64,000 bases of DNA from Solimonas sp041659605 (GCA_041659605.1 JBAZXW010000013.1:1-64000); one strand, 5' to 3'. Positions 32,878 through 41,829 are shown, counted from the first letter of the stretch. Numbers and translations: made by a program. Notes: generated by a model not told the origin, from the sequence alone.

Positions 32878-34547
32878 GCAAGGCACAGGAACGCACGCCG
32901 CTGGCGTGCCTGTATCACTGGGAAAAGACCCGCCCGGACGCGATTCACTTCACCCAGCCCGTCGGCGGCAAGGTCGTCGAATACACCTGGGCGCAGATCA
33001 TGGACCAGGTGCGGCGCATGGCCGCGCATCTGAAGTCGATGAACTTTCCGGCGGGCAGCCAGATCGCCCTGCTGGGCAAGAACAGCGCGCACTGGATCAT
33101 GGCCGACTGGGCGATCTGGATGGCCGGTCACGTCAGCGTGCCGCTGTATCCGACGCTCAACGCCGAGACCGTGCGCTATATCCTCCAGCACAGCGAGGCG
33201 CGGCTGCTGCTGATCGGCAAGCTCGACGAATGGCAGGACATGAAGCCCGGCGTACCCAAGGATCTGCCGGTCATCACCTTGCCGCTGGCGCCGGACACCG
33301 AGGGCAGCAAGTGGGACGACATCGTCGCGCGCACGCCGCCGATGAAGGAGAGCCCGGACCGCGGGCTCGACGAGCTGGCGACGCTGGTCTACACCTCCGG
33401 CAGTACCGGCCAGCCCAAGGGCGTGATGCAGAGCTTCCGCTCGTTCAGCATCGCCGGCACGCTGCTGCAGACGCTGTTTCCGCTGACGGTCGAAGACCGG
33501 ATGCTGTCGTACCTGCCACTCGCGCACGTCGCCGAGCGCATGGTCGTCGAGAACAACTCGACCTATCACGGCTTCCAGGTGTTCTTCGCCGAATCGCTGG
33601 ACACGTTCGTGTCCGACCTGCGCCGCGCACGGCCGACGATGTTCTTCTCGGTACCGCGGCTGTGGACCAAGTTCCATCTCGGCGTGTGCAGCAAGATGCC
33701 TCTGGAGAAGCAGAAAAAGCTGTTCCGCATCCCGTTCCTCGGCAAGAAGGTCAAGCGCAAGATCCTCGAACAGCTCGGCCTCGAGAACGTGCGCGTCGCC
33801 TTCACCGGCGCCGCGCCGCTGCCGCCGAACATCGTCGCGTGGTACCGCACGCTGGGGCTCGATCTGCTCGAGGCCTACGGCATGAGCGAGAACATGGCGT
33901 ACTCGCACTTCACGCGGCCGGGCGATTCGAGGCTCGGCTACGTCGGCCCGCCGAATCCCGGGGTCGAATGCCGCATCGATCCCGACAGCGGAGAGATCCT
34001 GGTCAAGAGCCCGGCGCAGATGACCGGCTACTTCAAGGAGCCGGACAAGACCGTGGAGTGCTATACGCCCGACGGTTTCTTCAAGACCGGCGACATGGGT
34101 GAAGTGGACGAAAAGAACCGCCTGCGCATCACCGGCCGCGTCAAGGAGCTGTTCAAGACCAGCAAGGGCAAGTACGTCGCGCCGGTGCCGATCGAGAACA
34201 AGCTCGGCGCGAATCCGAAGATCGAAGTGGTCTGTGTCGGCGGCGCCAACCAGCCGGCGACCTTCGCGCTGATCCTGCTCTCGGAAGAACAGCGCAAGGT
34301 GGCTACCGACAACACCGCGCGGGAAGCGATCAACGCCGAGTTCAAGGCCCTGATGGACGACGTGAACCAGAGCCTCGATCCGCACGAACAGCTGGAATTC
34401 GCGGTCGTCGTCAAGGAACCGTGGACCATCGACAACGGCTTCCTGACGCCGACGATGAAGATCAAGCGCAACGTGATCGAGAAGCGCTACGAGCCGATGG
34501 TCGAGAAGTGGTTCAAGACGCGCCAGCCGGTGATCTGGGAAAACTGA
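32874..34547 (+). CDS. AMP-binding acyl-CoA synthetase (long-chain type)
   Basis: 557 residues. The ATP/AMP signature Y-T-S-G-S-T-G-Q-P-K-G-V lies near residue 173, followed by Y-L-P-L-A-H-V-A-E-R. The A5 motif is E-A-Y-G-M-S-E, the A7 is F-F-K-T-G-D-M-G-E, and R-I-T-G-R-V-K-E-L-F-K-T-S-K-G-K-Y-V-A-P is the hinge of long-chain enzymes. A C-terminal M-K-I-K-R-N-V-I-E resembles the catalytic Lys region. It activates a free fatty or isoprenoid acid with CoA in the cytoplasm. The 4-bp overlap with tetR ties it to the RoxA-like operon. Substrate chain and branching are not visible from sequence. Confidence 0.9.
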   Translation: MSKAQERTPLACLYHWEKTRPDAIHFTQPVGGKVVEYTWAQIMDQVRRMAAHLKSMNFPAGSQIALLGKNSAHWIMADWAIWMAGHVSVPLYPTLNAETVRYILQHSEARLLLIGKLDEWQDMKPGVPKDLPVITLPLAPDTEGSKWDDIVARTPPMKESPDRGLDELATLVYTSGSTGQPKGVMQSFRSFSIAGTLLQTLFPLTVEDRMLSYLPLAHVAERMVVENNSTYHGFQVFFAESLDTFVSDLRRARPTMFFSVPRLWTKFHLGVCSKMPLEKQKKLFRIPFLGKKVKRKILEQLGLENVRVAFTGAAPLPPNIVAWYRTLGLDLLEAYGMSENMAYSHFTRPGDSRLGYVGPPNPGVECRIDPDSGEILVKSPAQMTGYFKEPDKTVECYTPDGFFKTGDMGEVDEKNRLRITGRVKELFKTSKGKYVAPVPIENKLGANPKIEVVCVGGANQPATFALILLSEEQRKVATDNTAREAINAEFKALMDDVNQSLDPHEQLEFAVVVKEPWTIDNGFLTPTMKIKRNVIEKRYEPMVEKWFKTRQPVIWEN

Positions 34548-34568
34548 TCACGGGCCAACCATGCCGGT

Positions 34569-37046
34569 TCAGAAGGTCCAGATCAGCTGCATGGAGTAGG
34601 ATCGCGGCGGCGCCAGCGAGGGCTGCACGCCGTAGTCGGTGGCGAAGTAGCCTGCGGTGTAGCGCTTGTCCGTGAGGTTGCGCACCCCCGCCGTCAGGCG
34701 CAGATCCCAGCGCTCGTACAGATAGCTGAGGCGCGCGCCCAGCAGCCAATAGGCTTCCTGGCGCGACACGCTGCGGTTGCTCGCCTCGTAGAAGAAGTCG
34801 TCGGTGTAATACGTGTCGAGCACGGCTTCGACCGGCCCGCTCCCGGGAGTCCAGGTCTTGCTCAGCGACAAGGTCGTCGTGATTTTCGGCGTGCGGATTA
34901 CCTGATTGCCGGTGTAGTCCTGGTTCTGCGCAAATGTTCCGTTTTCGTCGAATCCCGACGCGTTGGAAAAATCGCGGTACTGGGTCTTCAGCCAGGCGGC
35001 GCCGCCGCTCAGCGCGAGATTGTCGATGACGGATGGAAACAGCTGCACGGTGCCGTCGAAGTCGGCACCGACAATGCTGGCGCGGCCCGCGTTCTGGAAG
35101 CTGATGACGCCGCCGGCGAGCGTGGACAGATAGTAGGTCTGGAGATTCTTGACGTCGTAGTCGAACACCGCGCCGTTGAAACGAACCAAGCCGTCGAATA
35201 GCGTCGTCTTGAGTCCAAGCTCGACGGCCTCGATATGTTCCGGCTCGACGTAATCGGGAACGTCATAGATCGCCACGGTGTTGTAGGTCGCCGCCTTGAC
35301 CGCCTTCTGCCACGACAGGAACAGCAGCGTATCGCCCCCGAACGGCCGCAGCTGCAGGGACACCTTCGGCGAGAAATTGCGCTGCGTGTCGTGCGCCGGA
35401 TAGTCGTTGCCGTCGCTGTCGGCGGCGTTGTCGGAGTTGTCGGCGATCGGCGTCTGCGTCCCGTCCGCGTTTTCCAGGCCCACCGTCGATTCGACGATGA
35501 AGCGCTCCTCGACCTGGTAGCGGGCACCCAGCGTCAGGTCAAGCCAGTCCGTGAAGGTGAACGTCGCCTGGGAGAACAGCGCGCGCGAGTCGGTTCCGAT
35601 CAGGCCACTCATGTTGATGGCGCCGGTCGGTGCGCCGGATGCTCCGCGCAGGAAGTCGACGAAAGCCGGCGGCAGTATCTGGCCCGCAAGGCGGCCCTCT
35701 TCGAGGTCGATGCCGTTGATGATGAAGTTCAACTCGCCAAAGCCATTGGTGGCCTTGAAGTCGTACGCGCCCAGGATCCATTGCAGCCAGTCCGGCCCCG
35801 CCTCGTCGTTCGACAGGAACTGCAGTTCCCATGACTGGGCATCGATGAATTGGCTGGGCGTCTCGAAGGTCGACAGCGCCTGCGGCGAACCGTCGAAGTC
35901 GCGGATTCCCGCGGTGTCCATGCGCTGATCGCTGCCGATCAGCTTCACGTCGAACCACGGCGCAGCGTAGGCGACGCTGCCGTAATAGACGAGGTTGTCG
36001 TCGGTCTCGGCGAATGCGAACGCGTCCACCGACCCGTGGTAGCCCGGCTGCGGCTGCACGCCCTGCGCGGTCCCCAGCGTCGAGGGCGTCGCTGTGAAGG
36101 CCGTGCTGCCGGCGCCCGAATACATCTGCAACCAGAATGCCGCTAAGCGGATGTCCAGATTTTCCGTTGGCTGCGCACGCAGTTTCAGTCGCAGCCCGTC
36201 GGTCTGGTCGCGTGGCAGCGGCTCCGCAGGCGTGCCGCGCGTACCGGTGTAGTAGCCGTCGGTCGTGCTGGTGACCGCCGTCATGTTCATCGCGAAATGC
36301 TCCCCCATCGGCAGATTGGCGTAGGCGCGATAGAGCTGGCTGTTGAAGCTGCCGATCGTGGCCATCAGTTCGCCGTGAACCGCGTCGGTCTGCGGCTCCT
36401 TCGTGTAGATCGCGATGGCGCCGCCGGTTGCGTTACGTCCGAAGAGCGTCCCTTGCGGCCCCTTCAGGACTTCGATGCGATCCACTGCGCCGAAGTTCTG
36501 CGCGAGGTTGGAGGCGAACGGGTAGTAGATCCCGTCGATGTAGGTCGCAACGCTCGGATCGGCAGCAATGGTCGCGTCGGTGCCGATCCCGCGGAGAAAG
36601 GTCATCACATAGCTGACCTGCGACGTGACATTCAGGCCCGGCGTGACGCGCTGCAGATCGGTCTGATCGGTGATTCCCAGCGCGTCGAGCATCTCGCCGC
36701 TGAAAGCCTGCACTGACACCGGGACATCCTGCAGATTTTCCTCGCGCTTCTGTGCGGTGACGACGATTTCCTCGAGCAGCCGGTTCGCCGGCTTGCGGTC
36801 CGGCGTTGGCGTCGGCTCCGGCGTGTGGGCAACGGGAATCGTCTCGAGTGGGGGCTGTTCCCCTTCGGTCTTCGTCTCCGGCGATGCCTCGTTGGCCGGG
36901 GGCGGCGATGCACTCGGTGCCGGCGCATCGGCACCGGCCTCGGGCTCGCCGAGCAGCCAGTCCATGTCGTCCTCCGCTGCCGCAGCAGAGCCACAGAATC
37001 CGATGCAGGCGCCGAGCAGCGCCGTCGCCATGAGTCTCGATTTCAC
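34569..37046 (-). CDS. TonB-dependent outer-membrane receptor 1
   Basis: 825 residues from GTG 37046, which has GTGGAGAG upstream; the open frame extends further but the signal peptide (V-K-S-R-L-M-A-T-A-L-L-G-A-C) fixes this start. A Pro/Thr/Glu-rich stretch (residues 25-85) precedes a TonB-box region E-E-I-V-V-T-A-Q-K-R-E-E-N-L-Q-D-V-P. The plug follows (G-T-L-F-G-R-N-A-T-G-G-A) and then a 22-strand barrel ending S-Y-S-M-Q-L-I-W-T-F. It imports a large or hydrophobic ligand with TonB energy. A TGACATTTGTCA box 119 bp before the start is identical to those at tetR 1, so uptake of the RoxA-like cleavage product is the inferred role. Confidence 0.9.
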   Translation of the reverse strand: MKSRLMATALLGACIGFCGSAAAAEDDMDWLLGEPEAGADAPAPSASPPPANEASPETKTEGEQPPLETIPVAHTPEPTPTPDRKPANRLLEEIVVTAQKREENLQDVPVSVQAFSGEMLDALGITDQTDLQRVTPGLNVTSQVSYVMTFLRGIGTDATIAADPSVATYIDGIYYPFASNLAQNFGAVDRIEVLKGPQGTLFGRNATGGAIAIYTKEPQTDAVHGELMATIGSFNSQLYRAYANLPMGEHFAMNMTAVTSTTDGYYTGTRGTPAEPLPRDQTDGLRLKLRAQPTENLDIRLAAFWLQMYSGAGSTAFTATPSTLGTAQGVQPQPGYHGSVDAFAFAETDDNLVYYGSVAYAAPWFDVKLIGSDQRMDTAGIRDFDGSPQALSTFETPSQFIDAQSWELQFLSNDEAGPDWLQWILGAYDFKATNGFGELNFIINGIDLEEGRLAGQILPPAFVDFLRGASGAPTGAINMSGLIGTDSRALFSQATFTFTDWLDLTLGARYQVEERFIVESTVGLENADGTQTPIADNSDNAADSDGNDYPAHDTQRNFSPKVSLQLRPFGGDTLLFLSWQKAVKAATYNTVAIYDVPDYVEPEHIEAVELGLKTTLFDGLVRFNGAVFDYDVKNLQTYYLSTLAGGVISFQNAGRASIVGADFDGTVQLFPSVIDNLALSGGAAWLKTQYRDFSNASGFDENGTFAQNQDYTGNQVIRTPKITTTLSLSKTWTPGSGPVEAVLDTYYTDDFFYEASNRSVSRQEAYWLLGARLSYLYERWDLRLTAGVRNLTDKRYTAGYFATDYGVQPSLAPPRSYSMQLIWTF

Positions 37047-37164
37047 GTTCTCTCCACCCGGGCACTGGCCAGGGCATCGATGCCCCCAGGCCTGCCGCGC
37101 ATTTGTCGATTCACTGACGGCCGTCACCCGACGACGCGCCGTCACGCGACAATGACCACCAACG

Positions 37165-37176
37165 TGACATTTGTCA
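37165..37176. promoter_or_regulatory. TGACATTTGTCA operator box before TonB receptor 1
   Basis: A single exact copy of the box found twice in the tetR 1/rox promoter. It lies 119 bp upstream of the receptor start and is followed by ATA, as is the second tetR copy (TGTCAATA). Confidence 0.65.
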
Positions 37177-37255
37177 ATATCGCGCGCGCGGTTGTTAAAA
37201 CGCCCGCCCATTTCCGGAGAAGAGGCGCCACGTCTCGCCGTGGCGCGGGCTCAGT

Positions 37256-37663
37256 TCACCCGTTCGCCACCGTCGCAATCAGCCGCGAATCCAGAAGTGC
37301 CGCGGCGCGATGGAAGTAGATGGCCTGGTACTCGGGCGATTTGACCATCTGTGCAAAAGCAGCGACCGACGGATACTCGACCAGCAACACTTCGTCCCAT
37401 TGCTCGTCGGCAGGTCCGATCACCGTGTGCTGCGCCTTTCCGTTCCAGACGACGCGCGCGCCGACTCCCTTGAGCAGCGGCAACACTGCGCGCGAATACG
37501 CCGCATAGGCTTCGGCGCCGGTCCGCTGCGGCTGCTGGCGCTCTGCCGCATACGCCGCCACGTCTCGGAAGCGCAGCAGGTTGAGCATCGTCAGCGGCTT
37601 GTTTGCGGGGAAACGCTCGAAGAGCTGCTTGAAGCGCTCCGGCGTCAGATCGATGGATGTCAT
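37256..37663 (-). CDS. DUF1330-type small protein
   Basis: 135 residues from ATG 37663 (GGAGG about 13 nt upstream, so a weak site; an in-frame Met lies 14 codons earlier). The DUF1330/ABM-like pattern is visible: P-L-T-M-L-N-L-L-R-F, a Tyr-rich helix A-E-A-Y-A-A-Y-S-R-A-V-L-P-L-L, W-D-E-V-L-L-V-E-Y-P-S-V-A-A-F and the terminal F-H-R-A-A-A-L-L-D-S-R-L. The fold is a ferredoxin-like alpha/beta barrel half and the function is unknown. It is last in the minus-strand lipid-degradation set, separated from the racemase gene by a palindromic repeat. Confidence 0.75.
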   Translation of the reverse strand: MTSIDLTPERFKQLFERFPANKPLTMLNLLRFRDVAAYAAERQQPQRTGAEAYAAYSRAVLPLLKGVGARVVWNGKAQHTVIGPADEQWDEVLLVEYPSVAAFAQMVKSPEYQAIYFHRAAALLDSRLIATVANG

Positions 37664-37690
37664 GGATGTCGTTTCCTCCGAAGTGTCCCT

Positions 37691-37765
37691 GTAGGAGCGG
37701 CCCATGGCCGCGATGCCGTTTGCGCTTGACGTGCAAAAAGAATCGCGGCCATGGGCCGCTCCTAC
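37691..37765. repeat. palindromic intergenic repeat, GTAGGAGCGG type
   Basis: Perfect 24-bp arms (GTAGGAGCGGCCCATGGCCG...) at 37691-37714 and 37742-37765 with a 27-nt loop, placed between the DUF1330 and racemase genes. REP-like and possibly a transcript-stabilising or terminating hairpin. Confidence 0.85.
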
Positions 37766-39000
37766 GGTTTCGTGCCCAGCACGGCGTCGTTGTCCGCGCC
37801 CAGCTTCGGCGCCGGGTGCGCAGGCTTGAGCGCGTCGCTGAAGCGCACCGGGAATGCGAACGCCGGCTTGCCGTTGTCGTCCTCGATCATGCCGCGTGCA
37901 ACGATGTGCTCGTTACGCAGCGACTCGTCGATCGACAGGATCGGCGTCACGCAGCAGTCGCGTCCTTCGAGCAGCGCCGCCCAGTTGTCGCGCGTGCGCG
38001 TCAGGAAGATCGCCTGCAGCGCCCAGCGGATCGGGGCCGTTTTCAGGCGTGCCTGGCGCGGGCTGCCGAACAGCTTGTTGAGCTTGTCGAACTGGCCTGC
38101 CTCGTTCTTCGGCTTCTCCGAAGCGCCGCTCGACTTGCGATTGCCGCCCAGGCGGGCGAGCGCGCGGTCCAGCGCGTTCTGCAGTGGCGTCGGGATCTGC
38201 TCCTTGAGCACGCCGAGCAGCTTGAGGAAGAACTTCGGCTCGAGCGCGCCCACCGCGATGTACTTGCCGTCACGGCAGCGGTAGAAGGTGTAGTTCGGCA
38301 ATGCGCCGGTGAGCATGTCGGCGCCGCGCCGGGGCGGCTGGCCTTCGCCGCGCAGCGTCGACAGCGCCAGCACCTGCAGCGCCAGCGAGCCGTCGGTCAT
38401 CGACACGTCAACCAGCGTGCCCTGCCCCGACGCGCGCGCGCCGATCACCGCGGCAAGGATGCCGAGCGCGCAGGTCAGCGCGCCGCCGGCGAGATCGGCG
38501 ACCTGCACGTTCGATTGCGCCGGCGCGCTGTTGGCACGGCCGATCTGGTCGACGACGCCGGCGATCGACAGGTAGTTCATGTCATGACCGGCCCAGTCGC
38601 TGTACGGGCCGGTCTGGCCGTAGCCGGACAGCGAGGCGTAGACCAGCTTCGGATTGATCTTCTTCAGGCTGTCGTAATCGCAGCCGAAGCGCGCCATCAC
38701 GCCGGGGCGGAACGATTCGAGCACGACGTCGGCGGTCTTCACCAGTTCGAGGAAGCGCGCGCGATCGGCATCGAGGCGCAGGTCGAGCGTCACCGACTTC
38801 TTGCCGCGATTGACCAGGTTGAACAGCTCCGGCGTGCCGCGCGCGTAGTCGCCGCCGTTGGGCTCCTCGATCTTGATGATCTCGGCGCCCATCTGCGCCA
38901 GGTACAGCGTGCAGAACGGCCCCGGCAGCAGGCGCGACAGGTCGAGCACGCGCACGCCCTTGAGCAACGGATTGGCCGGCAGCGGATTGGTCTTGGCCAC
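37762..39000 (-). CDS. alpha-methylacyl-CoA racemase (CoA-transferase family III)
   Basis: 412 residues from GTG 39000, three bases after the enoyl-CoA hydratase stop. Family III signatures: V-L-D-L-S-R-L-L-P-G-P-F, M-G-A-E-I-I-K-I-E-E-P and the G-Y-G-Q-T-G-P-Y segment. His 139 in G-H-D-M-N-Y-L and Asp 169 in V-A-D-L-A-G-G are 30 residues apart, the same distance as the catalytic pair (His 126/Asp 156) of the mycobacterial methylacyl-CoA racemase, so racemase is preferred over CoA transferase. About 50 extra residues (N-R-K-S-S-G-A-S-E-K region) make it longer than usual. It would convert (R)- to (S)-2-methylacyl-CoA for beta-oxidation of branched chains. Confidence 0.85.
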   Translation of the reverse strand: MAKTNPLPANPLLKGVRVLDLSRLLPGPFCTLYLAQMGAEIIKIEEPNGGDYARGTPELFNLVNRGKKSVTLDLRLDADRARFLELVKTADVVLESFRPGVMARFGCDYDSLKKINPKLVYASLSGYGQTGPYSDWAGHDMNYLSIAGVVDQIGRANSAPAQSNVQVADLAGGALTCALGILAAVIGARASGQGTLVDVSMTDGSLALQVLALSTLRGEGQPPRRGADMLTGALPNYTFYRCRDGKYIAVGALEPKFFLKLLGVLKEQIPTPLQNALDRALARLGGNRKSSGASEKPKNEAGQFDKLNKLFGSPRQARLKTAPIRWALQAIFLTRTRDNWAALLEGRDCCVTPILSIDESLRNEHIVARGMIEDDNGKPAFAFPVRFSDALKPAHPAPKLGADNDAVLGTKP

Positions 39001-39002
39001 GG

Positions 39003-39803
39003 TCAACGCCCCTTGAAGTTCGGTTTTCTTTTCTGCGTGAAGGCCATGACGCCTTCCATGAAATCCTGCGTGCGGCCGCACTCGCGCTGCAGCTCGCGCT
39101 CCAGCGCCAGCTGCGTCGTCAGATCGTTGTCCGCCGATTGGAGGATCGAGCGCTTGATGCGGTCGATGGCGACGCCGGGCCCTTCGGCCAGCTTGCGTGC
39201 AAGCGCCAGCGCCGCCGGCACGACCTGGTCGTCGTCGACGACGTCCCAGATCATCCCCCACTGCAGCGCCTTCTCGGCGGGCAACCGCTCGCCGAGAAGG
39301 CTCAGGCCCATCGCGCGCTGCGCGCCGATGAGGCGCGGCAGGATCCAGGTGCCCCCGGCATCGGGGATGAGGCCGATGTTGACGAAGGCCTGCAGGAAAT
39401 AGGCACTGCGCCCCGCGACGGTCAGATCGCAGAGCAGCGCGATGTTCGCGGCGGCACCGGCGGCCATGCCGTTGACCGCGGCAATCACCGGCTTGCGCAG
39501 CGCACGCATGCGCTCGATCAGCGGGTTGTAGGTCGTCTCGAGCGCCAGCCCCAGGTCGAGCTTGCCGTCCGGACCGATCGGCGGCTTGGCCGCGTTGGCG
39601 ACCAGATCGGCGCCGGACGAGAAGCCGCGGCCTTCGCCGGTGAGCACGATCGCACCGACGTTGGCGTCCGCGTCGGCCTGGTCGAAGGCATCGCGCAGTT
39701 CATTCAGGAGATCCGGCGTCAGCGCATTGAGCGCCTGCGGCCGGTTCATGCGGACCAGCGCGACGCGCGCTTCGACGCTGTACAGGATGTTTGTGTAGGT
39801 CAT
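39003..39803 (-). CDS. enoyl-CoA hydratase/isomerase family protein
   Basis: 266 residues from ATG 39803 (M-T-Y-T-N-I-L-Y-S-V); a much longer open frame upstream is only chance. Crotonase motifs: N-R-P-Q-A-L-N-A-L-T, G-R-G-F-S-S-G-A-D-L (oxyanion-hole and CoA-binding stretch), A-A-V-N-G-M-A-A-G-A-A-A-N-I-A-L-L-C-D-L, and I-G-L-I-P-D-A-G-G-T-W with Asp in place of the catalytic Glu of some members (PDAGG), as in PaaG/PaaB-like isomerases. It hydrates or isomerises enoyl-CoA. It lies 14 bp after the acyl-CoA dehydrogenase and 2 bp before the racemase, so these are one operon. Confidence 0.9.
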   Translation of the reverse strand: MTYTNILYSVEARVALVRMNRPQALNALTPDLLNELRDAFDQADADANVGAIVLTGEGRGFSSGADLVANAAKPPIGPDGKLDLGLALETTYNPLIERMRALRKPVIAAVNGMAAGAAANIALLCDLTVAGRSAYFLQAFVNIGLIPDAGGTWILPRLIGAQRAMGLSLLGERLPAEKALQWGMIWDVVDDDQVVPAALALARKLAEGPGVAIDRIKRSILQSADNDLTTQLALERELQRECGRTQDFMEGVMAFTQKRKPNFKGR

Positions 39804-39817
39804 ATGCAGGGATGTGC

Positions 39818-40957
39818 TCAGTCGAGAATCGACCGCGCGATGATTTCCTTCATGATCTCGGAGGTGCCGGCAAGGATACGGTGAATGCGCTCGTCTTCGT
39901 ACATCCGGCAGATCGGGTATTCGTCCATGTAGCCGGCGCCGCCGTGCAGCTGCACGCCCTCGTCGACCATGCGCCCCTGCACCTCGCTCGTGAACAGCTT
40001 GGCGCGCGCCGCGTCCTCGGCGGTGAGCTTGCCCTCGTTGTGCACCTCGACGCAGCGATCGACGAAGGTCTGCGCGATCTCGATCTCCGCGTCCAGCGCC
40101 GCCAGCTTGAAGCGCGTGTTCTGCATCTTCGACAGCGGCTTGCCGAACACCTTGCGGTTCTTCACGAACTCCTTCGTCACCACCATCGCGGCTCGGGCGC
40201 CGGCGATGTTGCCGCAGGCACCGATCAGGCGCTCCTCGGCCAGGCCCTTCATCAGGTGATAGAAGCCGGCGTGCACCTGGCCGAGCACGTTGGCCTTCGG
40301 GATCTTCACGTCGCGGAAGAACAGCTCTGCGGTGTCCTGCGACTTCATGCCCATTTTCTTGAGCATGCGGCCGCGTTCGAAACCTTCCATGCCGCGCTCG
40401 ACCAGGAACAGCGTGACGCCGTGCGGATTGTCCGCATGCGTCTTCGCCGCGACGATCACGACGTCGGACAGGATGCCGTTGGAGATGTAGGTCTTCGAGC
40501 CGTTGAGCAGGAAGTGGTCGCCCTTGTCCTCCGCACGCGACTTCATGCCGGCGAGATCGGACCCGGCGTCGGGCTCGGTCATCGCGATCGCGAGGATCTT
40601 GTCGCCGCTGATGAAACCCGGCAGCAGGCGCTGTTTCTGCTCCTCGGTGCCGAAATGCTGGATGTAGGGCGCGACCAGGCGGCTGTGCAGCGTGATGAAG
40701 TAGCCGCTGTCGCCGTGGAAGGCGTTCTCCTCGATCAGGATCTGTTCGTAGCGGAAATCCTTGATGCCCAGACCGCCGTACTTCTCGTCGGCCCACATGC
40801 ACAGGAAGCCGGCGTCGCCGGCCTTGCGGTACGCCTCGCGGTCGAGGATGCCGGCCTCGCGCCAGCGCTCCGAGTGCGGGCGGATCTCGGTCTGGAAGAA
40901 CTTGCGCGCCGAATCGCGGAACAGCTCCATCTCGGGTTCTGGTGCTTTGCGTTGCAT
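39818..40957 (-). CDS. acyl-CoA dehydrogenase (paralogue B)
   Basis: 379 residues, nearly colinear with the copy at 25950-27089: same length, same M-Q-R start, same A-M-T-E-P-D-A-G-S-D-L-A-G-M-K, V-Q-L-H-G-G-A-G-Y-M-D-E-Y-P and E-I-I-A-R-S-I-L-D. The position of the base again fits the long-chain or isovaleryl type (A-E-E-R-L) rather than the medium-chain type (I-L-A-G-T lacks Glu). A recent duplication is the simplest reading. Placed between an acetoacetate-decarboxylase-like gene and the enoyl-CoA hydratase, it is likely the first oxidation step of this degradation operon. Confidence 0.9.
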   Translation of the reverse strand: MQRKAPEPEMELFRDSARKFFQTEIRPHSERWREAGILDREAYRKAGDAGFLCMWADEKYGGLGIKDFRYEQILIEENAFHGDSGYFITLHSRLVAPYIQHFGTEEQKQRLLPGFISGDKILAIAMTEPDAGSDLAGMKSRAEDKGDHFLLNGSKTYISNGILSDVVIVAAKTHADNPHGVTLFLVERGMEGFERGRMLKKMGMKSQDTAELFFRDVKIPKANVLGQVHAGFYHLMKGLAEERLIGACGNIAGARAAMVVTKEFVKNRKVFGKPLSKMQNTRFKLAALDAEIEIAQTFVDRCVEVHNEGKLTAEDAARAKLFTSEVQGRMVDEGVQLHGGAGYMDEYPICRMYEDERIHRILAGTSEIMKEIIARSILD

Positions 40958-40977
40958 GGTCTTGTTGATGGTTCGTC

Positions 40978-41045
40978 GTAGGAGCGCCTCTTAGGCGCGA
41001 CCTATTCCCAGCGTCGCGATTGTCGCGCCTAAGAGGCGCTCCTAC
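40978..41045. repeat. palindromic intergenic repeat, GTAGGAGCGCC type
   Basis: Perfect 23-bp arms (GTAGGAGCGCCTCTTAGGCG...) at 40978-41000 and 41023-41045 with a 22-nt loop, between the second acyl-CoA dehydrogenase and the acetoacetate-decarboxylase-like gene. It shares the GTAGGAGCG head with the repeat at 37691. Confidence 0.85.
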
Positions 41046-41734
41046 ATGGTGGTTTGGTGCGGCAGCACACGCGATGCCGGAAACGTCATGTCGAAGTGCG
41101 TGAGCTTGACCGTGGCCAGCACGTCGGCGCCGGCGAGATCCGGAAACTCGGACGCGTCGAAGCGCCGCTCGACCAGGCGCGCCGGGCGCATCCAGCCGCG
41201 TGCAGTCGGCCGGTAGACGAACGTCTGTCCGCGATCGTGCTGCGCCAGCGTGTGCCAGCTCGCCGGCAGCAGCGCGGTACCCATCGGCAGCGGCAGTGGC
41301 CAGGAGGTGTATGCGAGTTCGGCGAAGCGCTTGCCGTTGCGGCTGACGACGACACGGTCGAGGCCGTGCTCGCCGTAGCGCACGTCGAACTGGGCGACGT
41401 CCTTGGGAATGCCCCAGTTGCGCTGTCCGTTGACGACGCTGTCCATCGTCGACACGAAGATGCGGCTGATCGACAGGTGCCGCTGCCCGTCTTCGAAGGC
41501 GAACGAGCCGGGAATGAACAGCAACTCGTGATACGGGCCGACCGGGGAGGACGCGTAGTCGACGAACATCATCAGCGCGTAGGGTGCCGGGCCGCGCTTG
41601 CCGCGCAGTGTCTCCGGCACGAAGCTCTGCTCGTCGAGCAGCTCCGCGGAACAGCGCAGCAGGCTCACGTACGCCCGGCCCTGGAGCTGCCAGGGCGCGG
41701 GCGCATCGATAAGGACTTGGTTGGGGGCGTTCAT
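41042..41734 (-). CDS. acetoacetate-decarboxylase-family protein
   Basis: 230 residues. Family pattern: L-M-M-F-V-D-Y-A-S-S-P-V-G-P-Y-H-E-L-L-F-I-P, R-I-F-V-S-T-M-D-S-V-V-N-G-Q-R-N-W-G-I-P-K-D-V-A, where the Lys of G-I-P-K aligns with the Schiff-base Lys of acetoacetate decarboxylase. Later strands (L-A-Y-T-S-W-P-L-P-L-P) fit the cone fold. The family includes decarboxylases and also aldolase-dehydratases and hydrolases, so the reaction is uncertain. In this operon, removal of a beta-keto or branched intermediate is plausible. The stop lies within the edge of a palindromic repeat. Confidence 0.75.
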   Translation of the reverse strand: MNAPNQVLIDAPAPWQLQGRAYVSLLRCSAELLDEQSFVPETLRGKRGPAPYALMMFVDYASSPVGPYHELLFIPGSFAFEDGQRHLSISRIFVSTMDSVVNGQRNWGIPKDVAQFDVRYGEHGLDRVVVSRNGKRFAELAYTSWPLPLPMGTALLPASWHTLAQHDRGQTFVYRPTARGWMRPARLVERRFDASEFPDLAGADVLATVKLTHFDMTFPASRVLPHQTTM

Positions 41735-41749
41735 GGAGGTGGCTCAAAA

Positions 41750-41829
41750 CGTAGGATGGGCTGAGCGACAGCGAAGCCCATCGATCGTGGGAAGCATGGT
41801 GGGCTTCACTTCGTTCAGCCCACCCTACG
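41750..41829. repeat. palindromic intergenic repeat, GTAGGATGGGCTGAG type
   Basis: Imperfect arms CGTAGGATGGGCTGAGCG... and its complement enclose an inner GAAGCCCA/TGGGCTTC pairing. It lies between the acetoacetate-decarboxylase-like and FadJ-like genes. A related copy begins at 46504. Confidence 0.75.

Noticed and set aside
37256..37736. A second overlapping minus-strand frame over the DUF1330 gene
   Set aside because: It is a shifted frame of the same region without family likeness.
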